Below are positions 1 to 10,835 of a stretch of DNA of 64,000 bases, piece by piece. How positions within the stretch are numbered: position 1 is the stretch's first letter; the number at the start of each line of letters is the position of its first letter. Under the pieces are notes generated by a model, which saw nothing but the letters and a program-made list of their open reading frames with translations, ran no database searches and was not told the DNA's origin. The stretch is from NCBI GenBank assembly GCA_948144175.1, contig CANXME010002122.1, forward strand, positions 186,001 to 250,000. Reading direction: 5' to 3'. Made by a program: the position numbers and the translations under genes. The stretch comes from Closterium sp. NIES-65 (taxonomy: Eukaryota; Streptophyta; Zygnematophyceae; Desmidiales; Closteriaceae).

Positions 1-1128
1 GATTGGCAGCTGCGGGAGCCTTCTACAGTCACCCCCCGTAGTCGAGCCAGCCGAGCTTGCAGCAAGGGTCAGCAAGCAAGCCCTCCATTCCTCTGGTGCG
101 GCTGCAAAACCCTTCAACGCGAGCCTAGCAGGCCCTTTGCCGCCCAGTCTCGTTGTGAGCTCCGCCATGGTTTTCAGCGACCAGCTACCATCCGGTAGTT
201 GCTTCACCATGTCTCCTAGCCAAAAATTCAAGAGCGATTCTGCAGCTTTTTGCCCTCCCACGGGCGTGGCGACGCCGACCATAATATCTCCGTAGAACAC
301 CAGCCTCTCCTCCGCGATCACCTCCCGCACCACGTTTACCGTTCTAACACGCAGTGGTGACTTCATAAAAGTTTCACAGGTCTGCTTCCACCTTTGACTC
401 CTCCCTTCCCAGTGCTGCAGGAGACGATCGTGCGACGTGAAAGTGTCCAGCTTCAGCGGGAGGTCCGCAGCTTGAATCATCAGCTTTTGCTTCAGCTGAT
501 TTGTCTCCGTCAGTAACAGGCCGACCCTTCTGGCTGACAGACACACGACGGTTATGCTCGGGTCCCGTACCCCGAGGCCACCTTCACTCCGGGGGGTGTA
601 CAGTAGTTCCTTACTCCAGAGGAAAAAGCCCCTCGTTGCTATAGCCTTGTTCCCCGAGACGAAGTTAGCCTTCTCTCCAGCTCTCCCCAGATTTTTGCGG
701 GTGGCGGGTAGACTTGCGCTTGAAAGACCATGATCGGCTAAATGTAGACATTTGCCACCGCTCCCCTTGCTTTTTCTGTGAGGTACTTCTGCTTCCACTT
801 CACCAGCCTCTTTGCGATCTCCAGTACCTTTTCCTAGGTGGGGAGCTCGCTTCCGTCCGGGGTGATCCACACTCCCAACAGTCTCTCGGCGTCGTCCGAT
901 TTCGCCCATTTGAAGGTACTGCTTGCCGGCGCCTTGTACCCGCGGTTCCATCCGAGCGGTAAGACCACGGTCTTGTCTACATTCATGCAGAGCCCTGACT
1001 TATCCACAAACCTCTTCAGAATCCCCTCCGCTCTGACAATCTGGTGTTTCCCTTGTAGGGCTAACGTGGTATTGTCTGCGTAGCCGAGGTACGCCAGCCG
1101 TTTACCCTCGATTTCCAGCCCCAGTTTT
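1..1128 (-). pseudogene. LINE ORF2 reverse transcriptase, C-terminal half
   Basis: Reading from 1128 downward, the minus strand encodes a palm motif GYADNTTLALQG (YADD with the last Asp changed to Asn), then a region typical of L1-type RT thumbs, ending in GGLGVRDPS, a motif common downstream of plant and algal LINE RTs. At least three in-frame stops are present (after SELPT, after VANVYI, and after SRGTRL). The fragment continues the RT at 7652-8510, from which copia A separates it. It leaves the window at position 1 with no stop or poly(A) tail visible. It would once have reverse-transcribed LINE RNA at a nicked target; it is inactive now. Confidence 0.85.
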
Positions 1129-1258
1129 TGTCAGAATGAACAAGAGTGAATGAACTAGGAAAGAGGTGGGTACAAGTAGGAAAACCTAAACTTACTGTAC
1201 CCCATAGTAACTAACCCACTACATCCTAAACCAGCTGTAGCAGATATAACATTTGACA
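1129..1258 (-). repeat. Copia A 3' LTR
   Basis: This 130-bp LTR matches 7522-7651. On the minus strand it starts TGTCAAATGTTATATC and ends CTGACA. The purine tract ATGGGGGTG (plus-strand complement at 1259-1267) lies directly upstream in the element's sense. The left target duplication GTTTT is at 1124-1128. Confidence 0.95.
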
Positions 1259-1471
1259 CACCCCCATAGGCAAAGTGGGGAAGAGCAAGGAGAAAGGCAA
1301 AGCAAGCTCAATGTGGATCACAACATCACCATACTCACTGAGCACAAGCAAAGGGCCACAAGGCCAGTTCACATGCAGAGGCATATATGCAACACAAACA
1401 CCACAGTGATCTCTACCTAGCAAAGCAAGCATGCAAGTATATATATGTATAGCTCACAGGACAAACAAAGC

Positions 1472-3290
1472 CTACAGCAAGTGAGGAAAAGTGGGCACAA
1501 GCCCTAGCATAGTGCAGAAACGGTGATGATCACCAGACTAAAGTGCCTTGGTGAATATATCAGCAGTGTTGGCCTGAGTTGTCACTTAAGCAAGACGAAA
1601 CTGACCACGCTGCTGCAACTCTCGAGCCAGGAAGTAACGCAGAGTGATGTGCTTTGTTCTGTGCTCCAGTCTGTGCTCCTCACACAAGGCAATGACAGCC
1701 TTGTTGTCGACGTACAGCACTGGAGGAGAATGAGGCAGCTCTCCCAAGTTAGTTGGCAGGTAGGTGAACTAGCGTAACTCCTGTGCACCCATGGCTGTGG
1801 CTTAGATATCAGCCTCACAACAGGAGCTGAGAACTAAAGACGAGCGTGTAGAACCCCAAGAAACTGAACCAAAGCCAAGGTTGAAGGTGTAACTCTGTGA
1901 CGACCGCTGTGTAGCCTGGCCGTCAACCCAAGAAGCGTCTGAGTGTCTAGTGAGAAAAACTGAGCTCCTCCCTCCAAGCACGAACCCCATGCCAAATGTA
2001 CTGCACAAGTAGCGCAGTACCCTCTTAGCAGCATCCATGTGCACCTTTCGGTGCCGACCAGGAGCCACGTAGAAGGCTAAGAAGGAACGCGAGGTCAGGA
2101 CGAGTGCAAGTCATCAGGTACATGAGGCAGCCAACTAGCCTTGGGTAAGGACCACTCGGCTCTACAGACTGGTCCGAAGGTGGAGCTGAGAGCGAATGAC
2201 CTATAGCCAAAGAAGTCGGCTGTGCCGAGGACCAGGTGAAGCCGAAGCGCTGAAGAACCTGCTGCACCATGTGTGACCAAGTCAGTGTGATGGTGCGGCG
2301 TGCTCTGTCCCGGGTGATCTGCAAGCCAAGGTAGCTGCGAAGCTCACCCAGATATGTGCACGTGTGTCTCTTCTACAGCTCCGACTTCACCAGGGCGAGA
2401 GCCTCAGTGTCAGCAATGGCAAAGACCAAGTCGTTGACGTACACGTGGATGTAGAATGGCGACAGCGAAGTGTCGGTGCGTAGAAACAGCGACGGGTCAG
2501 CAGTAGAAGGAGCAAACTCAAGAGCCGCAAGTGTAGTCCTCATTGTGTCGTGCCACTCACGTGGCGCTTGGCGGAGACCGTAGACCGGCCGCCGGAGGCT
2601 CCACTGGATACCAGGGGGGGACGACCAAGTGAAGCCAGAAGGGTGGCGCAGCTAGATCTCCTCGTGCAGGCTGCCCTATAAGAAAGCTGTGCTGAAGTCA
2701 AGAAAGCGAAGCTCGTAGTCACGCTGAGCGGCAACGTGCAGCAGCACCTGAAGAGTGGTCATCTCTTGGGGTCGGGGAGAAGGTATGGAAGAAGTCTACT
2801 CCCTCTCGCTGACTGAAGCCTCTAGCAACGTAATGAGCCTTGAAGAGAGGCGGAGAACCTTGCGGCCGCTTCACCCTGAAAATCCACCTACCACTGACGA
2901 TGTTCGCCCCAGGAGGGGGAACCTCGTCGACGTAAGTGCCAGTGGACTTCCAGGATGCCATTCCTGGGTCCATGGTTGTCTGCCACTCAGAGGAGTACTT
3001 ACCCGCGATCGCCTCTTCGTACGAGCACGGGGTGGGGATGTCTGGTGCATCCGAGTCTCCCTCAGGTGCAATCAGCGAAGACACGAGATGAGGTACAGCA
3101 GCAGCAAAGCACTCAAACTCCTCCTGCGTGTCATCAAGGACGTCCGTGCCAAGAGCACACTCACCCCCGACGGACGGAGGACAGACAGACTGTGACTCAG
3201 CAACAAGACTCGCGGCGTAGTCTAGATGATAGTGAGCAGCAAATTCGACAAGCTCAGCAACTAAGGTAGACGGAGCAGTGGACTCAAAGG
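1472..3290 (-). pseudogene. Copia A reverse transcriptase and RNase H
   Basis: The RT begins at the conserved stretch around YVDEVPPPGANIVSG, followed by WIFRVKRP and ARGFSQREG, then shifts frame near 2755 (TPKMTT expected, TPRDDHS read). Downstream pieces show QAPREWHDT, the catalytic box as YVND rather than YVDD, LGLQITRDRA and YLMTCTRPDLA. RNase H follows with LYVDNKAVIALCEEH, LEHRTKH and ANTADIFTKAL, ending at a stop at 1472. The Asp to Asn change in the metal-binding pair, the frameshifts and several stops make it inactive. It is the C-terminal part of a copia polyprotein that would copy element RNA to DNA. Confidence 0.9.
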
Positions 3291-4750
3291 AAGGGTCAGT
3301 GGGAGCAGTCGCCAGGAGACGCGTGAGAGTAGGATTAGCAGCACGAAGAGAGTCAGACTCTTGGTCAGCAAAGGCAGGAAGAGAGGATGCAGGAGGAGAA
3401 GGCAGAGGGACTCGCTGTGGAGCAGTGGAAGGACGAAGCGTCATATGGTGCGTGCCTGGGACATTAGGAGGACGCTGACGCGGGACACAACGATTAGTGG
3501 GAGCAGCACAAACAGGTGACGCAAGACGAGACTCAGGCGACGCAGGACGAGACTCAGGCTCACGACGCTCCGTAAGACCTCCGGTCGGACCAGTGTAGGG
3601 AGAAGGACCAGGGAGTGGCGAGGTAGGCTCTAAATGTGACTGCGACCGGACAGGCGGAGGACACTCTAAGGAGGGAGCATGACAAGTAGTAGGCGGCTGA
3701 CCAAGAACCTGCTGAAGGAGCGGAACGAAGTATGGCCGCGGCTGTGGAGTGCCCCAAGAACCAGTAGAGATAGCACCACAACCTCCAGCAGGAGCTCCAA
3801 CTCCTGCAGCACCACCAGTAGCTCCAGTGGCGCCAACCCTAGGACCCCCAGGAGCACCAGCTCCAGCCGCACCGTCAGCTCCAGCTCTAGGTGTTGTAGA
3901 ACGAGACTCAGGCGACACAAGACAAGACTCAGGCCCACGACGCTCCGTAAGACCTCGTGTCAGACCAGTGTAGGGAGAAGGACCATGAAGTGCGAGGCAG
4001 GCTTTAACTGTGACTGCGACTTGACAGGCGGAGGACACTCTAAGGAGGGAGCAGGACAAGGAGGAGGCGGCTGACGAAGAACCTGCTGAAGGAGCGGAAC
4101 GAAGTACGGCAGCGGCCGTGGAGTGTCCCCAAAACTAGCAGAGAGAGCACCAAAACCCCCAGCAGAAGCTACAACTCCTGCAGCACCACCAGCAGCTCCA
4201 GTAGTGCCAACTCCAGTACCCCGAGTAGCACCAGCTTTAGCCGCACCGTCGGCCCGAGCACCCGCAGGAGGACGAGCGTTAGCACCTCCAGCTCCGGCCC
4301 CTACAGCACCACCAGCCCCAGTACCAGTAGCACCTCTACCAGCTCTAGTAGCTCCTCCACTCCTAGCAGCTCTAGTACCGCCAGTACGAGCACCTCCAGG
4401 ACTAGTGGCTCCAGCACCTCCAGCGCCAACACCAGGGTCAGCAGCCACACCAACTTTTGTAGGCTCAACGTCCTCAGCTTCAGCTCCAGCAGCACCTCCA
4501 GCTCCCACAGCACCACGTCGGTGGCGATAGTACCAAGAGTACCACTCACGCAACTGCTGAGAAGAGAGAGCGCCCCCAGGCGCAGCACCCCTAGGCTCAG
4601 GACCTCCAGGCTCAGCACCCCCAGGCACAGCATACCCAGGCTCAGCACCCCCAGTCTCCGCACCCCCAGGCTCAGCACCCCCAGTCTCAGGACCCCCAGA
4701 CCCAGCACCACCAGGCCCAGCACGCTCAGGCTCAGTACCTCACGCAGAAC
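3291..4750 (-). repeat. Copia A integrase-RT linker of 15-bp repeats
   Basis: Between the integrase tail and the RT lies a low-complexity coding region. The part at 4560-4740 is a tandem array of a 15-bp unit, plus strand CTCAGCACCCCCAGG, coding on the minus strand for runs of GAEPG-like pentapeptides. The rest is Ala/Gly/Thr-rich. The C-terminal part carries the conserved block RPYFVPLLQQVL, then SPYTGPT, then the module LVAELVEFAA ... EEFECFAAA just before RT. Two copies of the RPYFVPLL block occur (about 3720-3740 and 4090-4110), so part of the linker is duplicated. Confidence 0.8.
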
Positions 4751-5870
4751 CATAGTCGACAGCTACCTCGACAGGCTCAGCCGGGTCTACCTGGGAAACA
4801 CCTGAGGGAGCAGGACCCTGGGGAGGCAGGGGGTCTACCGACAGGACACGTGGGGTGAGGAAGAGCGGCGGGGGGGGGGGGGGGGGGAGCGGGGCAGTGG
4901 AATAGGGGAAGAGACGGCAAAAGGGGACCGACTCATCAAACCTGACGCCCTGAGAGGGGAAGACACGACGCGAGGTGGGGTGGTAGAACTGCCAGCCAGG
5001 CGCGTCAGGGACAAAGCCCAGGAAGGCACAAGAAACGGTGTGAGAGGAGAGCTTGTCCGCGGACGTATCTCTGACAAAGGCACGAGATCCCCAGACCCGG
5101 AACACGGACGCATCGCCAACCTCTCCTGTCCAACGCAGTGTCGGCAAGGTCTCCGTAACGGAGACACGGGGCCAGAGGTTAGGCTGATGCATGGCGTACC
5201 GGACCGCAAACGGCCACAGGAAATGGGGGCAGCCGCATGGATCAAGGAGGTACGAGCGACCTCCATGACCAAGCCAATGCGGTGCTCAGCAACCCCATTC
5301 TGCCGCGGAGAGGCCGGAAGCATGAACGTTTGCTCAATGCCTTCCCCCTGACAGAAGGCCCTTAAGAGGCTGGAGGAAAACTCACCAACTCTGTCAAAGT
5401 GCAGTCGCAGGATGGGAAGGTCCGTGCAAAAGCGCCTCTCCAGCTGGAGACAGGTAGCGCGGATCCAAGGGATCAAAACATCAGGGACCTCTCCCTTGGT
5501 GCGCAAGGGGAAGACCGTGGTGTAACGCGTGTAGTCTTCAACTACCAGCTAGAAGTAGCGCTCTCCGCCCTGTCCACGGACGCAGGCTGGGCCCCACACA
5601 TCCATGTGAAGGGTCTGCAGAGGAGCCTCCGTCGAGGGGAACTCAGAGGAGTGAGGGGTGGCACACTGCCGCCCCTTGACACAGGGAAGGGAGGGAGGTG
5701 CAAGGGACGGTGGCAGGGTAGGCAGTGACCTAGGGAGACCAGAGACAAGGAAACGGGAGTGCATGCCACGAAGGTGCTGCATCGAAGGGTGACCAAGGTG
5801 GTGGTGCCAGAGGACCGTCCGGTGCGACAAAGTGCGACACGAGCAGAGGACAAACAACTGACCTGACGCA
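4740..5870 (-). pseudogene. Copia A integrase
   Basis: The zinc-binding HHCC domain is visible (LWHHHLGHPSMQHLRG, later PCVKGRQ), followed by the first catalytic Asp region (HMDVWGP) and the second in a mutated form (HFDRVGEF where relatives have SDRGGEF). The third lies near PRQNGVAEHRIG. After the core come WGSRAFVRD, FLGFVPDAPGWQFYHPTSRR and LFPYSTAP, the copia integrase C-terminal region, ending in a proline run coded by an 18-base G run (plus strand 4870-4887). Frameshifts split it into several frames. It would have inserted element DNA into the genome. Confidence 0.88.
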
Positions 5871-5897
5871 AACGCAGACGCAGCTACCTAAGGGGAC

Positions 5898-7292
5898 TCA
5901 GTGGTTAGTGTGTACAGGTCCAACCCCGGCTGCCGGGTGAAGGTAGCGAGGTGACGACCTGTCTGAGCACACGTGCAGTGTGTCACATGCTCGTAAGTAG
6001 GGTGAACTGGGAACACCCGCGTCCTGGAGCGCGAAACCCACAACCAAGTTCGTAGAGAATGTGGGGAGGTAAAGACCCGACAGTGTGCCGGACGGGACAG
6101 CAGGACAAGGGAGGGCAGTGGTGGAGGTCGCAAGGACCGGACCCTCGGAGGGGTCAGCCAGGGAGATAGCAACAGGCCTAGGGAGCTGCGCTAGGGCAGT
6201 GCGGTCGCAAAAGAAACAGCGGGAAGCACCCGAGTCCAGTGTGAAGGTGCAATGCCTCAGCAGACGCAGTACCTGAAGGCAAAGATTCACGACCACCTGA
6301 AGCAGTAGACACACCATTACCTAGAGCAGCAGCCTCACAAGGACCAGGGGCAGCAGATGCACTAGCACCTAGAGCGGCAACACTGGTCGCAGTGCCTGGG
6401 TCTAGCGGGACACACAAGTAACAGTCACCCTCAACACTAATAGTCAATGGATACATGGCTCCAAGGATAACATCAAAATCAAGAGCAAAGATATCAATGT
6501 TCTTTTTAAGCAGATCAGCCCAGCGGGGCAGCTCAGAGGCGTGAGGGAACTGTCACGCCAGGCGTCGTCGAGACGGGAGAAGCAGCGCTGCTGCGTGTGG
6601 GACCTCCCATCCGTCTGACCAGCACGGTCACCTGTGTGGATGACATACATGCAGGTACCTCCAACCCCAGACCCCCTATGCGGAGAGTACCACTCACGAA
6701 GCTGCTAGGGCGGCGGGGTCTCTTCGAGACGCTGCTGCTGGCGCTGGACACCACCCGAACCTCCACGCTGTGCCGGTCCACCCCGACCACCACCCCAGCC
6801 ACCGCCAGCACGCCCACTGCCGCCACCACCACCGCCTCCACCCCGGCCTCCACCACCACTGCCGCCACCACCCCCGCCGCTGCCACTGACCCCCCCAGCC
6901 CCGCCAACACCCTCACCACCTCCACCACCCCCACCGCCCCCACCGCCTCCACCTCCACCTCCCCCGCTGTCACCGCCACCACCCTTGCCCCCCTTGCCCT
7001 TGCCGCCCTTGCGCCTCCCACTAGGAGCAGACGCAGCCCCGACTTTCTCAGCACCAAGGTAGTCGACAGCGGTAGTAGAGGCGACCAAAAGGAGAAGGGG
7101 GGGAGGGGAACACCCGTCAAAGAAGGGCATGCGGGGGTCGCTACGAGAGGCACCTACAGCAAATATGCTAGCCTCAGCTGCAAGTAGATGCTTCTCAAGG
7201 AAATCTTCGTATCTTCTCAGTCGACGTGCGCGAGAAACGAGCCACGCGCGGGCGGCTAGCGGGCTGCGCGCGCAAAAAAATGGGCCGCGCAC
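5898..7292 (-). pseudogene. Copia A gag (N-terminus missing) and protease
   Basis: The gag begins abruptly at YEDFLEKHLLAAEAS; the first 150 or so residues present in copia D and F are absent and leader DNA replaces them. A long glycine-rich stretch (6705-7060) follows, then QLREWYS, the Cys/His motif with YVIHTGDRAGQ and RCFSRLDDAWR, and after a frameshift ISVEGDCYLCVPLDPG. The aspartic protease active site is FTLDSGASRCFF near 6230. Gag would coat element RNA and the protease would process the polyprotein. Several frame changes make both nonfunctional. Confidence 0.85.
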
Positions 7293-7321
7293 GTGCGGCT
7301 AGTGGGCTGTGCACGGGCAGC

Positions 7322-7323
<2 letters not shown>

Positions 7324-7388
<65 letters not shown>
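7324..7388. repeat. (GA)n microsatellite in copia A leader
   Basis: About 65 bp of almost perfect GA dinucleotide repeat lie between the primer site and the truncated gag of copia A. It reads (CT)n in the element's sense. Confidence 0.97.
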
Positions 7389-7391
<3 letters not shown>

Positions 7392-7507
7392 CGCGAGGGC
7401 GCACTAGCAGAGAGGCGCACGAGGGCGCGAAGGCGGTAGGGTGCTCGAGGGCGCTTCTAGCGGAACGGTGGGCCCGTAGGACTAAGCGGTCCTAAGTTCC
7501 TAACCTA

Positions 7508-7651
7508 GGCTCATAATACCATGTCAGAATGAACAAGAGTGAATGAACTAGGAAAGAGGTGGGTACAAGAAGGAAAACCTTAACTTACTGTACCCCATAG
7601 TAACTACCCTACTACAGCGTAAACCAACTGTAGCAGATATAACATTTGACA
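7508..7651 (-). repeat. Copia A 5' LTR and primer-binding site
   Basis: The LTR is 7522-7651. Next to it on the minus strand is TGGTATTATGAGCC (7508-7521), a close match to the usual copia primer site TGGTATCAGAGC that pairs with initiator tRNA-Met. The right target duplication GTTTT is 7652-7656. Confidence 0.93.
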
Positions 7652-8510
7652 GTTTTTTCCGCTCCACATCCTGCACCAACGATTCCACCGCGCACAGAAA
7701 CAGGTAGGGGGCCAGCTGGCAGCCCTGGCGAACGCCGAACACCACTTCAATGCCCTCTCCCAGCCAACTGTTTAACAACATTTTTGTTGTGGTGTGCGAG
7801 TGCACGCCTTCTATCCAGTTCACGAACCGCTCCGGAAAGCCTATGCGCCTCAACACCTGGAAGATGAAGCCTCTCAAAACCGAGTCGAAGGCTTTCTGGA
7901 AATCAATGAGTAGCAAAAACCAATCCTCGCTCTTATTTTTTGCTGCGTCAATAATGTCTGCAACCAAAGCGACCCTATCGGTGAGTCTCCTCCCAGGTAT
8001 GAAACCATACTGCTCCACAGAGATCACCCGGCGCAACACCTTCTTCATCCGTTCCGTGAGCACTTTGGCAAGAATTTTATACGTGAAGTTCAGGAGCGTG
8101 ATTGGCCGATAGTTCCCCAGCTGATCTCTGTCTCCTTTTTTGTGCATGAGAATGGTTACCGCACCCTTCACCTCATCTGGGAGTTCTGCCATCAGCAATA
8201 AATCTTTGACCAAGGCCATGAAACTCTGCCCCAAGAGGTCCCAATTGACCTCGAAGAACTCCTTCGGCATTCCGTCAATGCCTAGCGACTTATTTTTTGC
8301 CAGCGACGCGAATGCAGCGTATACTTTCTCCTCAATCCAATCCGCATCCAGCCCTTCCGTATCCCATATTCTCAGCTGCCTGTCTTTCACGGGTTTCTAG
8401 TCCCTAAAGTCCAGTCTCCTGTCCTACCCGAAGATTTCCTTGAAATACGCAGAGGCCGCTGTGAGTATTCCACGCGCATCCGACACGGTAGATCTAGGGC
8501 TCTAGATTGG
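7652..8510 (-). pseudogene. LINE ORF2 reverse transcriptase, N-terminal half
   Basis: The longest open part starts near 8390 and shows classic non-LTR RT motifs in order: KNKSLGIDGMPKEFF, MHKKGDRDQLGNYRPITLLN, SVEQYGFIPGR, LLIDFQKAFDSV (motif A with its Asp), and GVRQGCQLAPYLF (motif B). It stops at copia A and resumes at 1128. Upstream, 8390-8510 continues as DARGILTAASAYFKEIFG with two stops in frame. The palm and fingers would copy LINE RNA by target-primed reverse transcription. It is well conserved at protein level but split and dead. Confidence 0.93.
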
Positions 8511-8511
8511 T

Positions 8512-8751
8512 TTCGGGCCACCCTTTCTAATCAGGGTTCTAGGTAGTCCCAACCCTGACTCATAGGGTAAAACTTTTCGCTCCCTGACAAATACAGGGTA
8601 AAAAAACTAATTGTGTGATCAGGCGGAGTAATATATATATACATATGTATTAAAAAAAATGTTTCGAAAACGTATTTTGTAGAGGCTCAAAAAGTGTTTC
8701 GACTTGCTAGGGAGCATTCGGTATTAGTGTAGTTGTAACGTACCCTGTACA
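8512..8751. mobile_element. Small unclassified insertion in the LINE, left part
   Basis: LINE coding similarity stops near 8510 and resumes near 21546. The non-LINE DNA between, apart from copia B, is 8512-8751 plus 21386-21545, about 400 bp. Its two ends carry inverted copies of a short motif: AGGGTAAAA at 8575-8583 and again at 8604-8612, and TTTTACCCTGAT at 21532-21543. This looks like a short inverted-repeat element (MITE-like) that entered the LINE first and was then hit by copia B. No coding capacity is seen; an AT-rich stretch lies at 8630-8680. Confidence 0.4.
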
Positions 8752-8882
8752 TGACGAGAAGTGAGAATGGATGAATGAACTATGAAACAGTTGGGTACAA
8801 GTACAAACCCTAATTGGGTTGTACCCCCTATGGGCTACCCCACTACAGCCTACACAAATGTATAAGCCATAATGTTCTGACA
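8752..8882 (-). repeat. Copia B 3' LTR
   Basis: This 131-bp LTR reads TGTCAGAACATTATGGC at its start on the minus strand and ends CTTCTCGTCA. It is nearly the same as the copia E 5' LTR. The purine tract (complement CATCCCCATAGG) adjoins at 8883. Confidence 0.93.
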
Positions 8883-9205
8883 CATCCCCATAGGCAAAGT
8901 GGGGGAGAACAAGAGGTCACAAGACCAGTCAAGCAAAGCAAAGCAAGCTTAGGGTGGATCACAAAGTCACCACACAATCCGAGCACAAGAGTAAGGCCAC
9001 AAGGCCAGTTCACATGCAAGATCAGATATATAAAGGTAAACGAGCAAGTGCAGGTATAGAAAGAATACAGTACAAACAAGATCAAGAAAGGAGCAACTGA
9101 GGCTAGGTAGGCACAAGACCTAGCAAAGTACAGAAGCACTGATGATCACAAGGCGGAAGGGCCTTGGTGAAGATATCAGCAGTGTTGGCCTCAAAGGCCA
9201 CGTAG
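8883..9205 (-). pseudogene. Copia B RNase H tail and 3' untranslated region
   Basis: On the minus strand from 9205 this reads YVAFEANTADIFTKAL then PPCDHQ and LGLVPT before a stop, the C-terminus of the copia RNase H whose upstream part is at 15136 and beyond. The target site of copia C, CGTAG at 9201-9205, falls within the codons for YVA. The rest, 8883-9090, is untranslated DNA leading to the purine tract. Confidence 0.9.
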
Positions 9206-9322
9206 TGAGAAGAAACGAGAATTATGCACTAAGGAATGAAAGTGGTACAAATATGCAACCCTGAAAATGTGTACCCCATATAGGCTACCCCACTACAGCC
9301 TACACAACATTATAATTTGACA
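9206..9322 (-). repeat. Copia C 3' LTR
   Basis: This 117-bp LTR reads TGTCAAATTATAATG at its start on the minus strand and ends CTTCTCA. It is followed outward by the CGTAG target duplication at 9201-9205. The purine tract complement CACCCCCATAGG begins at 9323. Confidence 0.95.
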
Positions 9323-9530
9323 CACCCCCATAGGCAAAGTGGGGGAGAACAAGGGGTCACAAGACCAGTCAAGCAAAGCAAAACAAAGCTCAGGGTGGAT
9401 CACGATGTCACAACACATTCCGAGCACAAGTTTAAGGCGAGTAGGCCAGTTCACATGCAGGAGCACATATATATATAAAAAGCTAAACAAACAAGAGCAG
9501 GAGTATAGATATGTGACAGTACAAGCAAGG

Positions 9531-10103
9531 TCAAGAAGTGAGCAAGTGAGGCAAGATAGCCACAAGACCAAGCTGAGTACAGAAGCGCTGATGATCACAA
9601 GGCGCAAGTGCCTTAGTGAAGATATCAGCAGTGTTGGCCTTAGAGGCCACGTACGCAAGTCTCAACTGACCAAGCTGCTGCAGCTCACGAGCAAGAAAGT
9701 AGCGGAGAGCAGTGTGCTTCGTTCTGTGCTCCACGCGCTGCTCCGGACACAAGGCCAGCATGGCCTTGTTGTCCACGTACAGCACTCGAGGAGAACGAGG
9801 CGGCTCTCCGAGGTCAGTCAGCAGGTAGGTGAGCCAGCGAAGCTCCTGAGCAGCCATGGCTCTAGCGTAGATCTCAGCCTTAAAACTGGAGCCGAGAACG
9901 GAAGACGAGCGAGTAGCCCGCCACGAAACAGAGCCGGAACCAAGGCTGAAGGTGTAGCCCTGTGACGGCTGCTGTGTAGCTTGGTTGTCATCACACGAAG
10001 CGTCTGCGTCTCCATTGAGGACCACTGGACTGTGCCCTCCAAGCACTAGCCCCATGCCCGACGTACTGCACAAGTAGCGCAACACCTTCTTCGCTACAGC
10101 CAT
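9531..10103 (-). pseudogene. Copia C RNase H
   Basis: An open frame of 190 residues covers the last RT helices (AVAKKVLRYLCSTSGMG) and RNase H: VVLNGDADASCDDNQ (first catalytic region), SFKAEIYARAMAAQELRW, LYVDNKAMLAL and ANTADIFTKAL, ending at a stop near 9531 past the usual C-terminus. It is the longest undamaged reading frame of copia C. RNase H would degrade template RNA during reverse transcription. Because upstream RT and integrase are broken it is listed as part of a dead element, though this domain alone keeps most motifs. Confidence 0.88.
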
Positions 10104-10319
10104 GTGCTCCGGTTTGTGTCTCCCAGGAGCAACGTAGCATGCAAGAATGCTAAAAGGGTGTGCAAGGTCAGGTCATGTGCACGTCATCAGGTACATGAGG
10201 CAGCCAACAAGCTCTGGGTACGGGCCACCCGACTCTACGGACTCATTCGAAGGAAGAGCTGAGAGCGACTAGCGAGTAGGCATAGGAGTGGCCTCAGGCG
10301 AGGAGTACATGAAGCGGAA

Positions 10320-10835
10320 ACGCTAAAGGACTTGCTGCACCATGTGTGAGTGAGTCAGGGTAATGGTGCGATGTGCTCTGTCCCGGGTGATCTGCAAGCC
10401 AAGGTAGTTGCGCAGCTCACTGAGGTCTGTGCACGTGTATCTCTTCTGCAGCTCGGACTTCACGTGGGCGAGTCCAGCAGTATTAGCAGTGGCAAAGACC
10501 AAGTCTTTGACGTACACGAGGATGTAGAACGGCGGCAAAGAGGTGTCGGTATGTAGAGACAGCGACGGGTCGGCAGTAGAGGGAGCAAACCCAAGAGCCA
10601 TAAGCGTAGTCCTCAGTGTGTCGTGCCACTCACGCGGTGCCTGGTGGAGACCGTAGAGTGGCCGTCGCAGGCTCCTGTGGGTTCCAGGAGGAAAAGTCCT
10701 AGTGAAGTAAGGTAGACGGCGCAGCCAGATCTCCTCGTGCAGGCTACCCTGCGAGAAAGCAGTGCTGAAGTCAAGGGAGTGAAGCTCGTAGTCACGCTGA
10801 GCGGCTATGTGCAGCAGCACCCAAAGAGTGGTCAT
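10320..10835 (-). pseudogene. Copia C reverse transcriptase core, N-terminus deleted
   Basis: The frame opens at MTTLWVLLHIAAQRDYELHS, the RT palm region, and runs through LDFSTAFSQGSL (motif A), PLYGLHQAPREWHDT, ILVYVKDLVFA (YVDD changed to YVKD) and LGLQITRDRA to a stop near 10323. The preceding 150 or so residues, present in copia B, D, E and F, are missing: the linker sequence PLPSLPP runs directly into this frame. Between 10104 and 10320 the RT tail continues with stops. It is not catalytically competent. Confidence 0.9.

Larger units (their letters stand above)
1129..7651 (-). mobile_element. Copia A: Ty1/copia element, full length, decayed
   Basis: The 6523-bp element has two 130-bp LTRs (1129-1258 and 7522-7651) beginning TG and ending CA, differing at about 7 positions. 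It is flanked by a perfect 5-bp duplication GTTTT (1124-1128 and 7652-7656). It sits inside the LINE RT gene. Order on the minus strand: 5' LTR, primer site, (GA)n leader, truncated gag, protease, integrase, repeat-built linker, RT, RNase H, purine tract, 3' LTR. Frameshifts and stops throughout, plus a YVND catalytic box, mean it cannot move by itself. LTR divergence of about 5% suggests an old insertion. Confidence 0.95.

Noticed and set aside
2755..3478. Plus-strand open frames within copia A
   Set aside because: They lie antisense to clear RT and linker coding sequence and have no domains of their own.
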